From Chersky-806 sp036502405 (GTDB taxonomy: Bacteria > Actinomycetota > Acidimicrobiia > IMCC26256 > JAENVU01): a stretch of DNA of 64,000 nt. A model generated the notes under the pieces. It made no database searches and was not told where the DNA came from. It saw only the letters and a list, made by a program, of their open reading frames with translations. The stretch is from NCBI GenBank assembly GCA_036502405.1, contig DASXYP010000025.1, positions 1-64,000 of the forward strand, read 5' to 3'. Shown in pieces: positions 48,243 to 55,724 of this stretch. Positions within the stretch are counted from its first letter, which is position 1. Every line of letters begins with the position of its first letter. The translations under genes and the position numbers were made by a program.

Positions 48243-49487
48243 TCACGCACAGACGCGAACCGACGCCTCGAGCGCCCGGGCGCGCACCTCGTCCTCGCCG
48301 TCGATCCGTCGGTCGCGCATGAGGACCGCCCCGTCCACCACGACCGAGCGCACCGCGCCGCTGCTCGTCGCGTAGACGAGCGACTCGACGAGCGGTCCGC
48401 AGGTCATCGACGCCTGATCCCGGTCGACGAGGAGGAAGTCGGCCGGGGCACCGATCGTGAGCGGTGTCCCGCCGAGCGCGGGGGCGAGGCCGCCGGTGGC
48501 CACCGACCACGCCTCGGGCGCCGGCAGCGTCGCCGGATCGTTCGACGCGTGCTTCTGGAGCAGGGCGAGCACCTTCACGTCGGCGAGGAGGTCGAGCGAG
48601 TTGTTCGATGCCGCACCGTCGGTGCCGAGGCCGATGGGGACCCCTGCCGCGCGGGCGCGCGGGTACGGGAACGCCCGACCGACTGCGAGCTTCATGTTCG
48701 ACACCGGGTTCGTGACGATCGTCGCACCACGCTCGGCCACGAGCCCGAGCTCGGCGTCGTCGAGCCAGACGCCGTGCGCGAGCACCGTGTGCTCGCCGAG
48801 CAGATCGAGCCGGTCGAGGTACTCGGCCGGCCGGCACCCGTGGGCGGCCACGCTGTCGTGCACCTCCTGCTCGGTCTCCGCGAGGTGGGTGTGCATCGGC
48901 ACGCCGTGCTCGCGCGCGAGCTCGCCGACGAGACGCAGCGAGCGCTCGCTGACGCTGTACGGCGCGTGCGGGGTGAGCGCAGGCTGCACCCTCGGCCCGA
49001 GCTCGCCGAGCTGGGCGATCCCCTCCGCCGCGTCCTCGGGTCTGGCCCCGGCCGGTGCGCCCTCGAACTCGAGGATCGGCTGGCCGACGCACGCCCGCAG
49101 GCCACTGTCCACCACGGCCCGACCGACCTCGAGCTGGTGCCAGTACATGTCCCAGAAGCGCACGGTGCCGGTGCGGATCATCTCCATGCAGGCGAGCCGG
49201 GTCGCCCAGTAGACGTCGTCTGCGGTGATGCGGGCCTCGGCCGGCCAGATCCGCTGCTCGAGCCACTGCATCAGCGGCAGGTCGTCGCCGAAGCCCCGGA
49301 AGAGCGTCATCGCTGCGTGCGTGTGCCCGTTGACCAGCCCGGGCAGCAGCGCGCCGCCACGTGCGTCGAGCACCTCGTCGCCGGGCGCGGCGGTCACCTT
49401 GGGCCCGATCGCGGCGATGAGGCCGTCGACCGATCGGAGCGCGACGGGCACGTCGTCGAGGACCGCGTCGACCACGGTGAGCGCCAT
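48243..49487 (-). CDS. Amidohydrolase of the MTA/SAH deaminase type
   Basis: 414 residues. Metal ligands visible in order: G-H-T-H (N-terminal), T-H-L-A-E-T (third His), and G-T-D-G-A-A-S-N-N-S-L-D with the catalytic Asp. LTPHAPYSVSERSLR lies between. This is the subgroup VI deaminase family acting on methylthioadenosine, S-adenosylhomocysteine or related adenosines. It overlaps the purine nucleoside phosphorylase gene by one base, suggesting deamination coupled to phosphorolysis. Confidence 0.9.
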   Translation of the reverse strand: MALTVVDAVLDDVPVALRSVDGLIAAIGPKVTAAPGDEVLDARGGALLPGLVNGHTHAAMTLFRGFGDDLPLMQWLEQRIWPAEARITADDVYWATRLACMEMIRTGTVRFWDMYWHQLEVGRAVVDSGLRACVGQPILEFEGAPAGARPEDAAEGIAQLGELGPRVQPALTPHAPYSVSERSLRLVGELAREHGVPMHTHLAETEQEVHDSVAAHGCRPAEYLDRLDLLGEHTVLAHGVWLDDAELGLVAERGATIVTNPVSNMKLAVGRAFPYPRARAAGVPIGLGTDGAASNNSLDLLADVKVLALLQKHASNDPATLPAPEAWSVATGGLAPALGGTPLTIGAPADFLLVDRDQASMTCGPLVESLVYATSSGAVRSVVVDGAVLMRDRRIDGEDEVRARALEASVRVCA

Positions 49488-50185
49488 CAGCCGCCGGCCA
49501 GCACCGGGAGGACCGCGTCGAGGTCCGCAAGCAGCCGCACCCGGTTCGCGTCGACCGCGGCCTGGAACTCCGCGACGGTCAGCGGCGCAGCCCCGAGCCC
49601 GTTGGCCAGGTTGTCGACGACACAGACCGCGGCGTAGGCGAGGCCGAGCTCGCGGCTGAGGATGCACTCGGCCGCGATCGTCATGCCGACGAGGTCGCCG
49701 AGGCGCGTCAGCGCGCGCACCTCGGCCGGGGTCTCGAAGCGCGGCCCTCTGGTCTGGGTGTACACGCCGCCGTCGACGATCGGGGTGGCGGCATGCTCGT
49801 CCCAGGCGGCCAGCACGCGTGCCCGCCATGAGGGGTCGAAGCCGGGCACCGTGTGGCTGCGGGCGTCGCGGTGCGCGGTGACGTTCACCTGCGGAGCGTA
49901 GAAGTCGTCGGGACAGACCACGGTGCCGACGGGCCAGTCGACGCGGAGGCTTCCGGTCGACGAGAGCGCGAGCACGCGGTCGCAGCCCGCGGCATCCAAT
50001 GCCCGCAGATTGGCCACGTGGTCGATCTCGTGTGGGCGCACGTACGCGCCCAGCCCGTGCCGCTGCAGGATGACGAGGTTCCCGGCATCGAGCAGGGGCA
50101 CTCCGTCGACGGTGACGGGTTCGGCGTCGGCACCGAACGCGCTGTCGCGCACGCCGGTGCCGCCGATCACGGCGAGTCGGCCCAC
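49487..50185 (-). CDS. MTAP-family purine nucleoside phosphorylase
   Basis: 232 residues: phosphate-binding I-G-G-T-G-V-R-D at 8-15, RHGLGAYVRPHEIDHVANLRAL, and TQTRGPRFETPAEVRAL with the base-site region GMTIAAECILSRELGLAYAAV and V-D-N-L-A-N-G-L. These identify the methylthioadenosine phosphorylase family. The cotranscribed deaminase makes methylthioinosine or inosine a likely real substrate, but specificity cannot be read from sequence by eye. Confidence 0.9.
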   Translation of the reverse strand: MGRLAVIGGTGVRDSAFGADAEPVTVDGVPLLDAGNLVILQRHGLGAYVRPHEIDHVANLRALDAAGCDRVLALSSTGSLRVDWPVGTVVCPDDFYAPQVNVTAHRDARSHTVPGFDPSWRARVLAAWDEHAATPIVDGGVYTQTRGPRFETPAEVRALTRLGDLVGMTIAAECILSRELGLAYAAVCVVDNLANGLGAAPLTVAEFQAAVDANRVRLLADLDAVLPVLAGG

Positions 50186-50188
50186 GCG

Positions 50189-51169
50189 TCAGCCGGAGGC
50201 GAGCGCGCGCCAGAGTGCCCGGTACGACGGGTACTCGAGCGCGGGCTGCACGTACCCCGAGGCCGCGAGCTCGGCGTGGTACGCCGGCAGCTTGCGGAAG
50301 GGGATCCCGGAGTCGACGTGGTGCGCGAGGTGCCAACCGGTGTTGTACGGCACGATCGTCAGCCGGGCCGCCCACGACTGGCGCACGGAGTGGGTCGTGT
50401 TGCGGCGGTCCTCCGATGCCTGCATCCCGCCGTGCTCGGCGATCGAGCGGAGCCGGTTCATCACGCGCCACACCGTCAGGTCGGGGAGCAGCCAGAGGAA
50501 GAGGTACAGCCACGGGTGGCCGGCGAGGGTGAAGAGGCCGAGGATCACCACCTGGGTCCCGAGGATGCTCCAGGCCTGGCGCTTGACGGCCGCGCTCGGC
50601 GCGCGCAGGCCGCGGAAGAGGCCGCGCATCAGCTTGAAGCCGGTGATCCCGAGCGCGTCGCGGGTGAGCTTGCGCCGCATCGAGTCGCGCTTGATCGGGT
50701 AGCCGGAGTACAGCGGGATGTCCGGCTCTTTCGGTCCGAACTCCTCGCGGTGGTGCGCCATGTGCCCGCGGCGGTACAGGTCGATCGGCGCGAACACGGG
50801 GTAGCCGAGGAACCAGCGCCCGACGAAGTCGTTCAGCTTCCGGTTGACGAAGAGCAGCCGGTGCGCAGCCTCGTGCATGAGGATGTTGTAGCGAGCGATG
50901 ACGGGACCCATCGCGAGGAACGCGAGGACCCAGACCACGGGATGGTTCGCCCACACCGCGAGCGCGACGACGCCGACGGTGAGGGCGTAGAGCAGGACGA
51001 CGGTGAGCGCGTTGCGCCACGACGGGATGCGCCGGAGCTTCTCGCGCCAGTCCGGGACCGGCTTGGCGATCGGCGTGAGCCGGCCGTCCGGTCGCGGCGC
51101 GACGAGGAGGTCCGGGTTCGGGACCATCGAACCGGTCGATCGGGTGCGGATCTCGCCGCGGCTCGCCAT
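50189..51169 (-). CDS. Membrane fatty acid desaturase
   Basis: 326 residues with the three histidine clusters of di-iron membrane desaturases: H-E-A-A-H, H-M-A-H-H and H-L-A-H-H, plus four to five hydrophobic helices. NILMHEAAHRLLFVNRKLND and YNTGWHLAHHVDSGIPFRKLPAYH fit acyl-lipid or beta-carotene-hydroxylase-type members. The ATG at 51169 is 7 nt after minus-strand TAACAT, inside the palindrome shared with the divergent PaaX-like gene. An internal ATG (51127) is less likely. Confidence 0.9.
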   Translation of the reverse strand: MASRGEIRTRSTGSMVPNPDLLVAPRPDGRLTPIAKPVPDWREKLRRIPSWRNALTVVLLYALTVGVVALAVWANHPVVWVLAFLAMGPVIARYNILMHEAAHRLLFVNRKLNDFVGRWFLGYPVFAPIDLYRRGHMAHHREEFGPKEPDIPLYSGYPIKRDSMRRKLTRDALGITGFKLMRGLFRGLRAPSAAVKRQAWSILGTQVVILGLFTLAGHPWLYLFLWLLPDLTVWRVMNRLRSIAEHGGMQASEDRRNTTHSVRQSWAARLTIVPYNTGWHLAHHVDSGIPFRKLPAYHAELAASGYVQPALEYPSYRALWRALASG

Positions 51170-51176
51170 GCGATCG

Positions 51177-51217
51177 ATGTTACGGTGATTACAACACATG
51201 CAGCAATCACGTAACAT
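51177..51217. promoter_or_regulatory. Operator-like inverted repeat between desaturase and PaaX-like regulator
   Basis: ATGTTACGGTGATT (51177-51190) and AATCACGTAACAT (51205-51217) are complementary apart from one extra G. The left arm contains the desaturase -10 box; the right arm lies in the first codons of the regulator as annotated. Its AT-rich character and position suggest the regulator's own binding site. Confidence 0.65.
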
Positions 51218-52004
51218 CCGTGTGCCGTCGGGCCCCGAGCCGCTGCTCGAACGACCGCTCTCGGCCCGGTCGGTGATGGCGAGCCTCCTGCTCGGCCGCC
51301 GGTCCCCCGAGGCCGGCGTGGCCGACCTGGTGCGTTGGTGCGGCCTGTTCGGCATCGCCGAGGGGACCGCCCGGGTCGCGCTCCACCGGATGGCGGCGAA
51401 GGGCGAGATCGTCAGCTACGACGGTCGCTACCGCCTGGCCGGCCGGCTGGTCGGGCGCCAGGACCGGCAGGAGTCGAGCCTGCGTCCGCACGTCGCGCGC
51501 TGGCACGGTGACTGGCGGGTCGCGGTGGTCGTCGCGACGCGCCGTGACGCGCCGACGCGCGCCGCGCTGCGCGACTCGATGCGCCGGCTCCACTTCGCGG
51601 AACGGCGGGAAGGGGTCTGGATGCGCCCCGACAACCTCGACGTCGAGCTTGCCGCCGACGTGCGTCGTCAGTGCGAGTGGCTCACCGCCCGCCCCGACGA
51701 CGACGCAATCGCGCTGGCGGCGCGGCTGTTCCACCCCGGCCGCTGGGCCCGGCGGGCCGAGGCGTTGCGCGGGCGGCTGGGCGAGACGACGGACCGCCTG
51801 GCGGGCGACGAGCCCGAACCGCTCGCCGACGCGTTCGTCGCCGGTGCCGCCACCCTCCATCACATCGGCAGCGACCCGCTCCTGCCCGCCGAGCTCCTCC
51901 CGGCCGACTGGCCCGGAGCGGCATTGCGCGCCGAGTACGCGCGCTACCAGCGTGCCTTCGACGCGACGGCGCGCGCCTGGTTCCGTGCCGGACCGAGCGG
52001 CTGA
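51198..52004 (+). CDS. PaaX-family transcriptional regulator
   Basis: 268 residues. LSARSVMASLLLGRRSPEAGVADLVRWCGLFGIAEGTARVALHRMAAKGEIV is the PaaX-type winged helix, followed by the ligand or dimer domain with GRWARRAEALRGRL near residue 180. PaaX proteins repress phenylacetyl-CoA catabolism, but relatives control other genes. Here the divergent neighbour is a fatty acid desaturase, 28 nt away. A GTG at 51222 is in frame and would leave the whole inverted repeat untranslated. Confidence 0.87.
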   Translation: MQQSRNIRVPSGPEPLLERPLSARSVMASLLLGRRSPEAGVADLVRWCGLFGIAEGTARVALHRMAAKGEIVSYDGRYRLAGRLVGRQDRQESSLRPHVARWHGDWRVAVVVATRRDAPTRAALRDSMRRLHFAERREGVWMRPDNLDVELAADVRRQCEWLTARPDDDAIALAARLFHPGRWARRAEALRGRLGETTDRLAGDEPEPLADAFVAGAATLHHIGSDPLLPAELLPADWPGAALRAEYARYQRAFDATARAWFRAGPSG

Positions 52005-52011
52005 CGCGGGA

Positions 52012-53079
52012 TCACGAGGGGGTGCGGGAGACGATCCCGTTGTCGCGCAGGAAGCGCACGATGTCGCCGGTCATGACCCGGCGCGCGTAGGTCGCGGTGA
52101 CGTGGCCCTGGTCGAGGCGAACGATCGTCCCGTCGACCACGGGATCGCAGATCGGCAGGTACGGGCAGACGATCCGGTCCATGTCGAACGACCAGACCGC
52201 GTCGTCGCGATCGGCGATGTCGCGATAGGCGAGTTCCACCGGCATCGGACCGGGTGAAGCGACGAAGCGACACTCGTCGACCGAAGTGGCCTTGGACAGG
52301 CAGGCGTTCGGTCCCGGTCCCTTGGGCCCGTAGGGAGTCGGCTCGATCAGCACGAGCTTGCGGCCGGGACGCCGGAGCCGGTCGATCGACCGCTCGGTCG
52401 CCCGGCGCACCGCGGGCGCGAACCGGTCGTCACCGGGCTCGATGCGGCCCGCCGGCGTGTCGAGCGCGGTCCGGTTGTTCGGATCCTCGAAGGTGCGGTC
52501 GACGAGCACGACGACGTCAGGGTCGAACGTGGGGACGAGATGGTCGTAGAAGACTGCGTGGTCGGCCCCGCAGGTGGCCTCGTGGCGGAGCTCGGCGAAG
52601 AGCAGGTCCTCCTGCCATGGGCAGCTGTTCCGGGCGCCGACGGCGAGCGTCGCCCCGAGTCGCTGCGCGAGCGCCTTGAACGCCGGGAAGAGCATCACCG
52701 CGTTGCTGTCGCCCAGGAGGAGGATGCGCGGGCGCCCTCCCGACACCGAGGTGCAGCTCCGCACCGGACCCTTGGCGCAGCTGGGTCCCGGCTGCCAGTC
52801 CTCGAGCGCGCCCGCCCAGTCGAGCGTGCGAGGGTCGACGCCCGTGGCCGCGGCGCCGGCGTGCACGCGCTCGCGCAGGAGCAGCGAGGTCACCAGGTAC
52901 CCGGAGAGCACGAAGAAGATGTCGACGCCGATGAACCCGCCGTCGAAGCGGGCGAGCCCCGCGTGGAACGCGACCACCAGGTAGACGGCGACCGCCCGCA
53001 CGCCGTCGAGCTGCGGCCGGTAGTGCTCGCGCGGGTCGCCGGTGCCGTCGTGCTCCTGCGTCGCGGTGCCGGCCACCAT
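52012..53079 (-). CDS. Acyltransferase-3/SGNH fusion with most of the acyltransferase core missing
   Basis: 355 residues. Residues 20-70 are the unmistakable start of an OafA/YrhL acyltransferase (YRPQLDGVRAVAVYLVVAFHAG, then GGFIGVDIFFVLSGYLVTSLLLRE). The sequence then jumps straight to the C-terminal SGNH domain (ILLLGDSNAVMLFPAFKAL; later DQGHVT as the Asp/His end). Full relatives are typically 600-700 residues with ten membrane helices; about eight helices are absent here with the frame intact. Probably unable to transfer acyl groups, though the SGNH part may still work. Could also be an assembly collapse. Confidence 0.8.
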   Translation of the reverse strand: MVAGTATQEHDGTGDPREHYRPQLDGVRAVAVYLVVAFHAGLARFDGGFIGVDIFFVLSGYLVTSLLLRERVHAGAAATGVDPRTLDWAGALEDWQPGPSCAKGPVRSCTSVSGGRPRILLLGDSNAVMLFPAFKALAQRLGATLAVGARNSCPWQEDLLFAELRHEATCGADHAVFYDHLVPTFDPDVVVLVDRTFEDPNNRTALDTPAGRIEPGDDRFAPAVRRATERSIDRLRRPGRKLVLIEPTPYGPKGPGPNACLSKATSVDECRFVASPGPMPVELAYRDIADRDDAVWSFDMDRIVCPYLPICDPVVDGTIVRLDQGHVTATYARRVMTGDIVRFLRDNGIVSRTPS

Positions 53080-53143
53080 CGCGAAGCACGCTACGGCTCA
53101 CGGGCTCCGCAACGTCGTCTCCGTCGTCCTGCCAGGACCTTCG

Positions 53144-53180
53144 GGCGCCGGCCCCGCCGGGGTAGGGCGGAACCGGCGCC
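53144..53180 (-). terminator. GC-rich hairpin downstream of yceI-type gene
   Basis: GGCGCCGG (53144-53151) and CCGGCGCC (53173-53180) enclose a loop that can itself fold (CCCC...GGGG). Located 20 nt past the stop of the minus-strand YceI gene, it is a plausible terminator. No T-run. Confidence 0.4.
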
Positions 53181-53200
53181 GCGATCGTGCGCCGCCCGGC

Positions 53201-53770
53201 TCAGCTCTGGGCGGGGGCGACGAACTGGATGTCCAGCTCGACCTTGATCTTGTCGCCCAGCATCAGCTTCTCGGCCCCGGGGATGATCCCGAAGTCCACG
53301 CCGAAGTCGCTGCGCTTGATCTGGCCGGTGGCGGTGAAGCCGGCGTGCGTGCTCTGGTCGCCCGGGAAGACCTCGGTCCCGTTGAACTCGACGTCGAAGG
53401 TGACGGGCTTGGTGACGCCCGCGAGCGTCAGGTCGCCGACCATCTTGTAGTCGTCCTCGGAGCCGGCGATCCCGGTCGAGCGGAACGTCATCGTCTGGTG
53501 CCGGTCCGTGTCGAAGAAGTCGCTGTTGCGCAGGTGCGCGTCACGGTCGGCGTTGTTCGTGTCGACCGACGAGAGCTCCACGTCTGCGGTCACGCTGATC
53601 GAGTCGAGCGTCGTCCCGACGTCGAGGCTCGACTCGAACGAGTCGAAGCGGCCGCGGACGTTGCTGAGCCCGAGGTGGCGAACGACGAAGTGGATGCTGG
53701 AGTGGTTCTTGTCCAGGGTCCACCGCCCGGCGGTGAGGGGCAGGGTGGTCGTGGAGGAGGTGGCGGTCAT
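53201..53770 (-). CDS. YceI-family lipid/isoprenoid-binding protein (copy 1)
   Basis: 189 residues: W-T-L-D-K-N-H-S-S-I-H-F-V-V-R-H start, then V-R-G-R-F, SDFFDTDRHQTMTFRSTG and GDLTLAGVTKPVTFDVEFNG. The YceI lipocalin-like barrel binds polyisoprenoids or other long lipids. No signal peptide, so cytoplasmic as written. Divergent from an HxlR regulator; the second YceI gene at the window's end has the same layout with a MarR regulator. Confidence 0.93.
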   Translation of the reverse strand: MTATSSTTTLPLTAGRWTLDKNHSSIHFVVRHLGLSNVRGRFDSFESSLDVGTTLDSISVTADVELSSVDTNNADRDAHLRNSDFFDTDRHQTMTFRSTGIAGSEDDYKMVGDLTLAGVTKPVTFDVEFNGTEVFPGDQSTHAGFTATGQIKRSDFGVDFGIIPGAEKLMLGDKIKVELDIQFVAPAQS

Positions 53771-53801
53771 GGGTGCTCCCGGGGGATGGAGGAGGGGCTT
53801 T

Positions 53802-53828
53802 CGAGACGGAACCCGTCTCGGTATACTT
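53802..53828 (+). promoter_or_regulatory. HxlR/YceI divergent control region
   Basis: CGAGACG-GAACC-CGTCTCG (53802-53820) is a perfect 7-bp-arm inverted repeat, directly followed by TATACT (53823-53828), the likely -10 for the HxlR gene. GGAAC and GTTCC half-sites recur nearby. Probably the HxlR operator controlling both directions. Confidence 0.55.
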
Positions 53829-53882
53829 TTGTTCCTCAGCCACGATACGGAACCCCTCCTCACGTGGGAAGAAGGCACTTTG

Positions 53883-54311
53883 ATGTTCCCCGGCAACCAA
53901 GACCTGCCTCCGGCACTTCCGAGTGCGGACGAGCGGCGGACGAGCCCCACCTGCATCGTCGTGCGCGAGATCCTGGACCGCGTCGGTGACAAGTGGAGCG
54001 TGCTCGTCATCTCGCTGCTCGGCGTGCGGGGCCGGCGGTTCAGCGAGCTGCGCCGCGAGGTCGAGGGCATCTCGCAGCGGATGCTCACGCTCACCCTGCG
54101 CCAGCTCGAGCGCGACGGCATCGTGTCGCGCACGGTCCACGCCACCGTCCCGCCGCGGGTGGACTACGCGCTGACCCCCCTCGGGGAATCGGTGCTGGAG
54201 CCGATCATGGCGCTCACCCGCTGGGCCGCGGAGCACGGGACCGACATCGCCGAGGCCCGCAGCCGCTACGACGACGCGCAGCTCGAGGCCGACCACGAGG
54301 CCACCGCCTGA
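53883..54311 (+). CDS. HxlR-family transcriptional regulator
   Basis: 142 residues. C-x10-D-K-W-S-V-L-V-I-S-L-L opens the winged helix, with RRFSELRREVEGISQRMLTLTLRQLERDGIV as recognition part. The single conserved Cys (about residue 24) is the position used for thiol redox sensing in YodB/HypR-type members. Divergent from the YceI gene, which it probably controls. The frame extends upstream but only as antisense to yceI. Confidence 0.9.
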   Translation: MFPGNQDLPPALPSADERRTSPTCIVVREILDRVGDKWSVLVISLLGVRGRRFSELRREVEGISQRMLTLTLRQLERDGIVSRTVHATVPPRVDYALTPLGESVLEPIMALTRWAAEHGTDIAEARSRYDDAQLEADHEATA

Positions 54312-54320
54312 CCCCCCGCC

Positions 54321-54363
54321 GTTTGTCCGATTCCCGATCACTGTGCGCCGTAATCGGACGAAC
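54321..54363. terminator. Hairpin between convergent genes, shared type with 23576
   Basis: GTTTGTCCGATT (54321-54332) pairs with AATCGGACGAAC (54352-54363) with one G-U. It follows the HxlR stop by 9 nt. It shares CCGCCGTTTGTCCGATT with the hairpin at 23576 in the same kind of position. Confidence 0.55.
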
Positions 54364-54386
54364 AGGGGAGTGCTCGCGGCTTGCCG

Positions 54387-54440
54387 CCGGAGGGCGCCAG
54401 TGGGCACGCGGGCCGGCGGTCGCCCTCCGGAGATCCTTGG
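54387..54440 (-). repeat. AAGATCT palindromic element, copy H (variant box)
   Basis: CCGGAGGGCG (54387-54396) and CGCCCTCCGG (54421-54430) pair perfectly, followed on the plus strand by AGATCCTTGG up to 54440. The box carries one extra C (minus strand CCAAGGATCT). It touches the P450 stop codon, just as copy B touches the stop of its gene. Confidence 0.7.
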
Positions 54441-55673
54441 CTAGAAGGAGCAGGGCATGCGCTTGATGCCGTGGATGAAGCTCGACTGGAGGCGGTCGGG
54501 CTCGCCGGTGATCTCGAGGTCGGGGAGCCGGCGGAACAGCTCCTCGAACATGACCCGGATCTCGCGCCGGGCCAGGTTGGCGCCGAGGCAGAAGTGCGGG
54601 CCGCCACCGCCGTAGCCGACGTGCGGGTTGGGTGAGCGCGTGATGTCGAACTCGTACGGCCGGTCGAACGCGCGCTCGTCGCGGTTCGCGGAGTTGAAGA
54701 ACATCACGACCTTCTCGTTCTCCTTGATCGGGTGCCCACCGATCTCGGTGTCCCGGGTCGCGGTGCGCCGGAAGTGGATGACCGGCGTCGCCCAGCGGAC
54801 GATCTCCTCGACGGCATCCTGTGCGTAGCGATCGAAGTCCCCGATCCAGAGCGCCTTCTGCTCGGGGTGCTGCTGCAGGGCGAGCATCCCGTGGCTGATC
54901 GCGGTGCGCGTGGTCTCGTTGCCGGCGACGACGAGCAGGATGAAGAACGAGGCGAATTCGGGGACCGTGAGCCGCTCGCCGTCCACCTCCGCGTGCATGA
55001 GGATGCTCGTGATGTCGTCGGTCGGGTCGTCGAGGCGAGCCTGTCCGAGCTCCGTCGCCATCTGGTGCAGCGTCATGAACGCGCCCATGAGGTCCTCGTA
55101 GCTCTGGACGTACTCGGGGTCGCCGACACCCAGGATGATGTTCGTCTGCGCGAAGACCGACTGCTCGAGCGACGGCGGGACCCCGACCATGTCGCAGACG
55201 ATCTGGAGCGGCATCCGAGCCGCGATCTCGCTCACGAAGTCGCACTCACCCTTGTCCGCAACCGCATCGACCACGCCCGCGGCGCGGACGCGCACCTGAT
55301 CGAGGAGCTGGTTGAGCTGCTTCGGGCCGAAGCCCGAGCTGACGAGGCCGCGCAGCTTCTTGTGGCGAGGGTCGTCCATGTTGATGATCGAGCCCAGGAA
55401 CTCCGCGAGCTCCTGGGGGATGTCGCCGATGTTCGTGCCGCCCCGGCCGGAGACGAACAGCTCCGGGTGACGGCTCGCGTGCATGACGTCCGCGTAGCGG
55501 GTCAACGCCCAGTAGCCGGGCCCCTGCGGGAACCCCTCGATCAGCACCTCGTCATAGAAGGTGATCGGTGCGTCGTCGCGCAGGCGCTTGAAGACGGCTT
55601 CGCGCTCGTCCTCGGGCCGGGCCCAGAACTCGATGTCGCTGAGGTCGATGTCGCCGATCGCCGGGCTCGTCAT
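54441..55673 (-). CDS. Cytochrome P450 (CYP125/CYP142-like)
   Basis: 410 residues, soluble bacterial P450. I-helix oxygen motif A-G-N-E-T at 250-254, E-x-x-R at 290-293, heme loop with Cys362 (GGGGPHFCLGANLARRE). The conserved tail S-S-F-I-H-G-I-K-R-M-P, with FGPKQLNQL early on, resembles actinobacterial steroid or long-chain C26/omega hydroxylases. Needs an electron donor; the ferredoxin at 18375 is one candidate but is far away. GGAGG ribosome site; TACCGT upstream as -10 with a normal leader. Confidence 0.92.
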   Translation of the reverse strand: MTSPAIGDIDLSDIEFWARPEDEREAVFKRLRDDAPITFYDEVLIEGFPQGPGYWALTRYADVMHASRHPELFVSGRGGTNIGDIPQELAEFLGSIINMDDPRHKKLRGLVSSGFGPKQLNQLLDQVRVRAAGVVDAVADKGECDFVSEIAARMPLQIVCDMVGVPPSLEQSVFAQTNIILGVGDPEYVQSYEDLMGAFMTLHQMATELGQARLDDPTDDITSILMHAEVDGERLTVPEFASFFILLVVAGNETTRTAISHGMLALQQHPEQKALWIGDFDRYAQDAVEEIVRWATPVIHFRRTATRDTEIGGHPIKENEKVVMFFNSANRDERAFDRPYEFDITRSPNPHVGYGGGGPHFCLGANLARREIRVMFEELFRRLPDLEITGEPDRLQSSFIHGIKRMPCSF

Positions 55674-55724
55674 GGCGCTGCGGTCCTCCGGGTGGGCAAG
55701 GTGGCGCGACGGTAGCGTGCGCCC

